64,000 bases of DNA, from positions 372,001 to 436,000 of the forward strand of contig JACVRA010000050.1 of the NCBI GenBank assembly GCA_019828545.1, read 5' to 3'. The stretch comes from Paracamarosporium sp. OC-R06-R3. Its lineage: Eukaryota; Ascomycota; Dothideomycetes; Pleosporales; Didymosphaeriaceae. Both the position numbers and the translations under genes were made by a program. Shown here one piece after another: positions 56,752 to 64,000 of this stretch. The first letter of the stretch is position 1, and each line of letters begins with the position of its first letter. Below the pieces are notes generated by a model. The model saw nothing but the letters and a program-made list of their open reading frames with translations, did not search any database and was not told the origin of the DNA.

Positions 56752-58905
56752 CTAAGATTTTTGGGGACAGAAATTGCGAACGAAAGAAAGAAACATTGGA
56801 AACTTTGAAACAAACAGCGCTACCAATAGCAGCCCTAAAACACCCCACAAGTAGGAAATCGTGTGCCTTTCGGCCTTCTTTTTAGGCGCATGACCACTGT
56901 CCTCCAGTGTTCTCGATCCTGGTTGCAACATCCCATCGTTGAATTGTAAAAGCTCAACGACAGCAATTTCCCCACTGGATATGGCAAGATCAAGCGGCGT
57001 ATTCGACGCATCATCTAACACATCCATTTGTGAACCGGCACCGACTTCAAAGAGCTTTTGAACTACCGCAACATTCCCCTCCAGAGCCGCGTAATGCATC
57101 GCAGTCCTTCCGCGGATATCACGAACCTGTAAGTTCGCGCCTTCCCGTACCAACATCTCAATAACTTGAGCCCCTCGGCTGCTTTTGGTAGCATAATGCA
57201 GTAACGTGCGGCCCTGGTAGTCTCGACCGGCAATATCAATGTCGTTTTGTTTGAGAAGATAGGAGACGAGATCCAAATTCCCTCTTTGACATGCAAAATG
57301 GAAAGAAGTCTTACCATCGTTGTTTGGTATACTCAATAAGGACACGTCATTTTGACAGCAGCGTAGCAAATCCGTAGCCTGCGAGCGATTGGTCCAAGCA
57401 ACGTACTGCACTATAGTCATGCCACGAGAGTCTTGTGCAGTACTGTCCAGCTCGAGGTAATGGAACTCGATGAGACTTTGGACAGCGGAGTTGAAATACA
57501 CGTGTAAAGGCGTCCCGCCGCTAATATCTTGGTGAAAAAGATCTGCTCCGGAGTCGAGAAGTTTACTCAAGATATTGTAGTCGCAGTTGGCTTTCACAGC
57601 TTCTTGGAGAGGTGTCCTGGAACGCGCCATTAGATTGTATTGGTTGGGTGCAAGGACGAGATGGGAAAATCCGAACTTACTCTCCGAAGTCGTTTTCGGC
57701 ATCGACTCTGGCGCCTTCCTGGAGCAAGCCCGCGACCATATCGTATTTGTTTGAGCAAGCCGCTATCTGTGTGGACCATCAGCAAAAAATGGAACGAGAA
57801 TGTTAAGGTACCTACGTGGAGAAATGTACTTCCATACACAGTGGTGTCGTTCAAACCAACTTTCTTGTTTTGTATCAGACTTCTCAGAAGCGGCCAATCA
57901 CCCTTCAGGCATGCTGCATATGGTTCTGATCTAGTGTCGAGAAGACCGCTGATAGTAAGACTATATGATAAGTTTAGATTGGAAATGTTCGTAATGCTCG
58001 CTGCTCTTAAAATGAAACGTCGAGGAAAGACTTTGTGTAGGCGGAGAGTGGCAACAAGACTGAGCCCGTGTCCCCACGAAAGAGTCTTGTAAACTGGTCT
58101 TCCATCTTTGTTCCATGTTCTCACGACGGTTGATCCTAGCTGTAGATCTACAGACCAAGTTTGGAAATGTGCAGATGTCCAGCACAGAATGTTGAGGCCA
58201 GCTGGAGCTACTTGATTGGATAAGAATGCACTCAGACTTTTTGGCAGTCCTTTTTCCCCAGCATGTATGGCAGGACTATGTTTCGAGACCGGTTTCTAGT
58301 GCGTATGAGCGTACTGATGCGAATTGAAACGTTGATCACTTACCGTAACATAATTTTCAGGGCAAATAGTAGGCAAGCGAGGTTGTAGATTCTCAGTTTG
58401 GTGTTTTATCTTAACCAACAGTGCTCTGGACAATTTTAATTAAATGCATCATTGTTCAATTGTACGGGGCAACGAACACTTCGTTTCTAGTCACAGCCAT
58501 TGAGAAGATAGTCATCCATTCATCCAGTGAGCCATAAAATTTGCGCATCCGTCTATTTGAAGATATCCAAGATAATCGCTCCCGCAGGTGGTATGCGCGA
58601 CTTCGGTTCAGTTGCAAGCTACTCGTTCGGATATCCGTCTCAATTTTTCCAATGTGGCCGAGAAATTTGAGTAATTGAACTTTAAAAAAGGGGTCCAGAT
58701 AAAGCTCTACAGGCGTGTTATCCTGTTCGTGGAGTTTGACAAGGTCCGAAATTGCTTGTTTCAAGCACCGTAGCTTGACCGCTTGAGAGTGGATCTCATC
58801 CGGCAGCTCGGAGATGTCAAGTATAAAATTATACAAAAATTCACAACTGGCGCCTGCTGCGCCGAGCAAGGTGAGTAGGCTGGCAGCAAACGAGGTGGGA
58901 TCCAT
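56752..58905 (-). CDS. STAND-type N-terminal domain - ankyrin repeat - TM protein
   Basis: Five exons: 58905-58466, 58425-58344, 58295-57816, 57766-57681 and 57616-56752, joining to 650 residues. The N-terminus (MDPTSFAASLLTLLGAAGASCEFLYNFILDISELPDEIHSQAVKLRCLKQAI) matches the fungal N-terminal domain of STAND/HeLo-like proteins. A linker leads to about seven ankyrin repeats from roughly residue 290 (STFLHIAACSNKYDMVAGLLQEGARVD, GGTPLHVYF, GKTSFHFACQRGNLDLVSYLL, GRTLLHYATK, GRTAMHYAALEGNVAVVQKL, NTPLDLAISSGEIAVVELL). A single TM lies near the C-terminus (YLWGVLGLLLVALFVSKF). There is no NACHT or P-loop. It may act in signalling of non-self or damage at a membrane. Confidence 0.82.
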
Positions 58906-59432
58906 TTGTGCGTTCGTTGCTCTGCTTTCGTATCACAGAAGCTTTTAGCTTTCTCACACCCTAGTATTAAGGACATGAACTCACCTATGCTGGGTAATGG
59001 ATTGAGTGACTCGTCAGACTCACTTTTCCTCGGGAGATTTTTACCTGAGCTTCAAACATCGACTCTTCTTTACAAATTGAGTGGCAGCACAGCCTGATCG
59101 CTCTGACGTGGCAGCCTCGCCTGTTCTTATGTAACACAAGGTATTCTGTGTAACACAACGTATATTGCAGCACCGGTGAAAAGCTGCAAGGCTGTACTGT
59201 ATGGATTTCAGATGGCACAAGGCTGATGATAGAAGAGACATGCTATAAAGCTGAGAAAGCCTGCCGGCGCATTTATCATTCCTTAAGGCATTCGATTCAC
59301 CGACTTTACGCTGCGAATCATCGAAGATCTTTTGATACAAGCTAGTACTAGCTCACGGTAACTATAAATGCGTTGGTAACTTTTTAATTATGGCTAATAT
59401 ATATATATATCAGGCTTCGATCTGAAAACAAG
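58906..59432. other. divergent promoter region
   Basis: About 0.5 kb between the ankyrin gene and the small gene at 59433. Holds a (TA) run at 59399-59410 close to the small gene's start. No further gene seen. Confidence 0.5.
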
Positions 59433-59682
59433 ATGGCTGGTGAATATGCAATAGGTGCTAAGGTCCAAGTTCTTGATCAAGGTTAGTAGAGTGTCGATTT
59501 AATGTTGCTTATCGGAAGATCAGTGCGATAATACTGAGAGTGAGATAGGAGATTGGTGGCCCAATGGCGAAGTTAAGAAAACAACCTCCAGTAAAACGAA
59601 ATACGTGGTGGAAGTAACTCTGAATGACGGTACCATACGTCAAGTGACGAAGACTAAGGGGGAACTGAAGCCCGCTGCTTGA
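59433..59682 (+). CDS. small protein, 70 residues, possible SH3/Tudor-like fold
   Basis: Two exons, 59433-59481 and 59519-59682, joined across a 37-bp intron (GTTAGT...GGAAG) that is needed to keep frame. The product begins MAGEYAIGAKVQVLDQ, then DNTESEIGDWWPNGEVKK, KYVVEVTLNDGTIRQVT and ends KGELKPAA. The alternation of short strands with Gly turns and a Trp-Trp pair suggests a small beta-barrel such as an SH3 or Tudor-like fold. That is an inference; I know no family match. It lies between two incompatibility-type genes. The short second-exon frame lies outside the usual length cut-off for gene finders. Confidence 0.5.
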
Positions 59683-61728
59683 GCACTGAAGGCATCGGCA
59701 GGTGCCCATATTTTGTGTGTAGATGGTATTCCAACACCTCAAGTCGCATTTTCGTGACTTTGTATGATCCTTCGGACTGCACTCAACATCTCTATGCTTG
59801 TCGAATACGAGGCTACTCATGATTTTAAAAAGTGCATGCGACGCCTTGGTCTCACCTTGACAAACTTGATACCGTTATTGTTATAAGCGCACGTAGACGC
59901 GGAGCTAGGCGTATATCACGGCGGTTCAATCGAAGAAGGCGAAAACTGGAGTATCAGTCCTTGACGTTTTCTTCATAAATGGGAGCCGGTGGTTTCGTGG
60001 TGGTCGTTGTGAGATAGTAAGGGCGGTGGGAATGGTGCGATGCTCTGCGTCTGTAGCTCCGATAGTTTTCCCTTAAGGACAAGAACTTCCCAAGTACTGT
60101 GTTAAGGTGATATCTTTCATGCTATGAGAAGAAGCCGGTACCAACTTTGTATTCCTTTAGTTGATTCGTAACGCTCCTGGCAAACGTGCTCCGCACTGCT
60201 TTAGCAAATGCGCACGATTGTGCCGACACGTCGCGTCGCAATGTGGTCATCTATAGCCTGCCCAAAAAGAGTTGAAAATCTTAGGAACATAATACCACGC
60301 ATTCTAGATAGTGGATCCGTGGCTTTTGAGCCTATCCGTTACGTGTGATCGGTGCGCAGGGGCGTGTCGGGGGAAGTGTGGGTTTGTAGGGGGCTGGCCT
60401 GTAGTGAGCCAGGCTTTCAGCGCAATGCGACAGATTTCCGCATCGTGCAGTGTAACAGGGTGGCACGTCTACATAGGCTTTAAGCCACTGTACAACACTT
60501 GCTTAGGTGGCTGTTGCTGCTTGAATTATCTTTGGAGCAGTTGATTAAAGGCGTCGCGACTCTGTCTTCTGAACTAGAGATCGCAAGGCTCTGCAGTCCG
60601 CATGAAATATTCGACTTCTGCATTGATTGTTGAGGCATGACTCCTCGCTATCCTAACCAAACTATACATTTGCAATAACTCTTAAGGGGAACTGTTAACG
60701 AGCAGAACCATATAAAACTACAAGATTAGTAACTACAAAGCATTTGGTGCTTATCTCCACTTTGGAGCCTAAAGCCAAGTCGCTGGGTCTAAACTTGGCC
60801 TAACAACAACTTGAACAGGGTGGCAGCGGTGATAGTCTCTATGCGCGCAAATTCTCTACGCCGCCGGAGTCTGGATTGCGTGGACCGTGGTGCGATGGTG
60901 GTATTTGTTAGAGGATCAACTAGTCGCGAGAACGTGTGGGTCCACCAGTTTAGTCCAAGTTTTCGGTATGGCCTGGCTACAATTAGATTTACATTGCGCA
61001 ATCTAGCTACACTTGTGTTAAGGTAGGAGGTAGTCTGAGACCTATGGCTTTCTTTCAAACCAATATGTGTTCACAATCTCAGAGAAGAAGAAAAAGGCCC
61101 TTGAATGAAAGTCGCAAGAGCCTCCAAGAATACTCAGCGGCGTCAAGCCTTGCCGCATAACTTCGGTTGAATCTCGGGAAAACCGCGATGAGAATTTACC
61201 ATACCCAGGTACTGCTTTGGTGAGATTTATCAATTCCGTTGAAATCTTGTATCGAAAATTAATGGATAAAAATGGTATGTGCAATCGATTGTGGAAAAGA
61301 TTGGTGTCTGATGCGATAGCAAAGTAAGTCGTAAATATTCCTTCCTTACAATTTCGTAGTCATTGACATAGTGTAACATAAGCGCGTCCACGGCTTGAAA
61401 GGCGACGACGACCTAACCCTCCTTCTTATCAGCTATAACGTAGGACTGCTAAGGTTGTTAAGTCAAGTATTGGCTATGATCCTGAGAGTTTCTCATCGTC
61501 TCACCGGTCGTAAGCTGCGGCTTACATAGCCTCGCGCAACCACGCTGACCAATTATAAACGCGCCGTGCTTCTCAGCCACGAAACCCTGCAGGACACGAA
61601 GCGCCAGGCTGAAGGACCTTTCATCTTCTAAACTGACAGCCTGCTCGAAACCATCTCAGTTTTGGTTTGTCAAGTTAGTTGTCCTGCACCTTTACAATTG
61701 CAATCTATGCAGTGTTGTCTTTCTACCC
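59683..61728. other. intergenic with dispersed repeat
   Basis: About 2 kb without supported genes. Contains dispersed repeat B copy 2 (60580-60795). Frames at 60311-60544 and 60789-61284 show no domains. Confidence 0.5.
60580..60795 (+). repeat. dispersed repeat B (copy 2, AT-shifted)
   Basis: Same orientation as 37703-37914. Compared with copy 1 it has many C-to-T and G-to-A changes (tatccgactt / tattcgactt, tcaccaaaccacac / taaccaaactatac, gaacccgaccc / aaagccaagtc). It is probably a fragment of a retrotransposon end, but no boundaries or target duplications are visible. Confidence 0.8.
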
Positions 61729-64000
61729 ATGACGAAAAATCGAAGCGCCACGATAGCTAGGTCATTTTGGCCGAAAAGCAAACAACCAAAGGAGCGCGTC
61801 ATAGTCGGTTCAGAACATGAGAGCCGACGGGAACTCGAGGTCGTCAATCTGAAGCGCGAAATTGAACAAGAACTCAAGCGCACCAGCTACTGGGACAAGA
61901 ATCATCGAAAAGCCGGCATTGTTTCGCTCGGGTTCATTTCCAGTCTATTCAAATCAGTCAATCCGCCGAAGCTGCAACTAAGTCTTCAGAGTGATTTGGC
62001 GGCCTCAGACAACAACCTTGCTGGTGATGATAGGAAGCTTAGGATTCAGAAATTGGAGAGTTTCGTTTTGACGTCTGCCTCAAAGCTCTACGCAATCCTT
62101 CTGCTCATCGATAAATCGCAAAAAATCATTGATATCTTCTTGGACGACCGGCCCGCTAATGACGATTTGTTTGAGAAGAAGTATGCACGTGAAATGCCGT
62201 ACTGTCCTCTGGAATATCTTCGCACAAACCCACCTTTCGAAGACATCGCGGACGAATTTTACCAGAAGCAGTGGTGCATCCCACCCATTCTCCGCCGCGA
62301 TATTACCCCTAAATTTCCCGGGGATAATTTTCGTTTCCCATTTGAGGGTAAATCTGATTACTTAGGAGGCGGCGCTGGTGGACAGGTTTACCGTGTAAAG
62401 ATCGCAAGTGGACACCTTAAGGACGGCAGCAAACTCAATTCACAGGTAAGCAATATTTCCAAGCATTTGATCTCAGACTTCTAATTCAAGACCATTCTCA
62501 CAGGATCTTGTCGTTGCCTGCAAAGAGGTTACGATCGACAACGACGAGCAAAAGGGAAAACTAATGCGAGAAGTAAACTCGATCCGCGCCCGCAGCCATG
62601 ATAACATCGTGAAGTTTCATGCAAGCTTCATTGCTGGACGTGAAAATCCTTGGTCTAACACAGATAGGACGGAGTGTTTGTACCTGCTTTGTGAGTATGC
62701 CAATGATGGAGACCTACAACGTTGGCTAGCGCGAGAGGACACACCTACGGATCTTATAGACAAAACCAGCCGGGGAGAACAGATATTGAGTCATGTTCAA
62801 GATCTTGTCAGTGCAGTGAGTCACATACATTCGGAGATAAAGGACTACTCTGGGTACCACCATGACATTAAGCCCAGTAACATAGTTATCTTCAAAGGGT
62901 CACCTCCAATATGGAAGCTTTGCGACTTTGGCATGGCCAATCTAAAACATCGCGATGACGTGAGTGGGGGTACTTTAGGTAAGTACATTAGTATTGGTAC
63001 ATACGAATATTGGCCTCCGGAGTACATCAAGAGGAGAGTTCATGGACGACCATCCGATGTATATTCCCTAGGGTGTGTCTTTCTAGAGCTTGCTGTTATC
63101 TGGAAATATAGTTGGGTTGGCGCGAAGCTCAAAGAATTCCGTCAAGACAGGGGCCAAAATAAAGACCAAACACACAACGAGCTAAGCCAGAGTGAGTTGG
63201 ATTACTCATACCACAATAACGCGCCTGTGGTTCAAGAATGGTTCGCCAAATTGCGCGAAGGAGAATCTGAGACTAGCTCTTTCACAAAACTGTTGGATCT
63301 CATCGGAGAGATGATGGCGCCGAGCCGAACGGATAGAGTTTTCATCTGGGAAGCTCAAATGGACCTCTTTGAGATGAACGAAGACAAACCACTCGAAGAA
63401 CTCAAGAGATACTTCAGAACCATTGTTCAGCCATCCAAGACATCAATAAACGCCTTAGACAATCATCATAATCCTATACGGAGAGCTATTGATAAGCGCA
63501 AGGATTGGCAAGTGGAAATCCTGGAAAAGTTCAAATGGTCGATGGAGTTACCCGATTTGGACAAAGGTTCATCTGCATTGAAAGGAGAGCTCTACTCAAA
63601 TCTGGATTTATGCCCCCAAACTCATGAATTCCGATCAAAAAAATTGGTTGGGCGCCACAAACTAGACCTCTTAATTAGCAAGAAGTTACAGGCGTGCAAT
63701 TATGTGGGGCTATATGGAGAATGCGGATCCGGGTAAGTAAAGCTCGATAGATGCTTGTGATGGATGTTGACACATTTGCAGCAAGTCGCATCTCGCATAT
63801 CACTACGTCAATCGCTTTCGAAATACTTTCGCAGAAGCGCGGAGGAAACACACTTTCTGGGTTGAGGCTAGCACAGAGGCCAGACTGCGACAGACCGTGC
63901 TCAGGCTTGCAGATCATGTCGGGTTGGAAATAACAGAGTGGGAAGACCCGCTCATAGTCATAAGAGAATGGCTGAATGAAGCATCGAATGGCCCGTGGAT
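61729..64000 (+). CDS. protein kinase - P-loop NTPase NLR-like protein, 3' end beyond window
   Basis: Exons 61729-62445, 62504-63732 and 63782 to the window edge, open to base 64000. Residues 1-205 form a helical N-terminal region (ELEVVNLKREIEQELKR...LESFVLTSASKLYAILLLIDKSQKIIDIFL). A full kinase domain follows: glycine loop YLGGGAGGQVYRV (211-223), ACKEV with Lys246, HHDIKPSN with Asp360, DFGMAN with Asp380, and GTYEYWPPEY. It looks catalytically competent, with HHD in place of HRD. Then comes REFRSKKLVGRHKLDLL-like linker sequence and a Walker A GLYGECGSGKS (641-651) followed by HLAYHYVNRFRNTF and VLRLADHVGLEI, as in NB-ARC/NACHT ATPases. Kinase-NB proteins are a type of fungal NLR; a repeat sensor domain is expected downstream but lies outside the window. 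Confidence 0.88.

Overview
The window is nuclear DNA of a filamentous ascomycete, most likely a plant-associated Dothideomycete (Pleosporales-like). Genes carry short introns of about 40-70 bp with GT..AG ends. The content is typical of such fungi: secreted cell-wall enzymes (AA9, GH131, GH127-type, a cutinase), a secreted manganese-type lipoxygenase, a sedolisin, HET and STAND incompatibility-type proteins, an NRPS, and AT-rich gene-poor stretches with C-to-T style repeat decay that resembles RIP. I placed 24 intact or edge-truncated protein genes by reading splice sites. One more gene (AA9) has a damaged 3' end. There is an 80-N assembly gap at 21218-21297 and a suspicious G-run plus NN at 43532-43555.

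Layout. 1-1329: HET-domain gene running off the left edge. 3059-4806: sugar/H+ symporter. 7227-8140: AA9 lytic polysaccharide monooxygenase whose last exons are out of frame. 9265-9921: unknown conserved-looking protein. 10357-14531: a compact, apparently undescribed RiPP locus, consisting of a secreted precursor with seven copies of a hexapeptide core (AFPTWI / AFPDWI) cut apart by Lys-Arg sites, and two divergently transcribed membrane-anchored UstY-type (DUF3328-like) genes. 16402-18305: mitochondrial acyl-CoA dehydrogenase and a small acidic protein. 19485-20072 and 22231-23625: membrane proteins. 25426-31550: an amino-acid permease divergent from a short A-T-C NRPS that starts with a C-domain remnant. 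32776-41600: a run of secreted proteins (Mn-lipoxygenase, cutinase-fold protein with an insertion, GH131 with a disordered tail, and a Trp/Cys-rich secreted protein). 43249-46551: MFS transporter and a coiled-coil protein. 47208-53286: GH127-type glycosidase, Hsp31/DJ-1 protein and a large membrane protein. 54619-56476: sedolisin. 56752-64000: a STAND-type N-terminal/ankyrin/TM protein, a 70-aa protein, and a kinase-P-loop NLR-like gene that runs off the right edge.

How the genes may work together. The strongest functional unit is the RiPP locus. The precursor should enter the secretory pathway, be cut at KR by a Kex2-like protease, and have its cores oxidatively cyclised by the UstY-type proteins. 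The permease/NRPS pair could be a second small-molecule locus. The enzymes at 7-8 kb, 32-41 kb and 47-56 kb fit attack on plant tissue. The HET gene, the ankyrin protein and the kinase-NLR at the two ends fit non-self recognition and programmed cell death.
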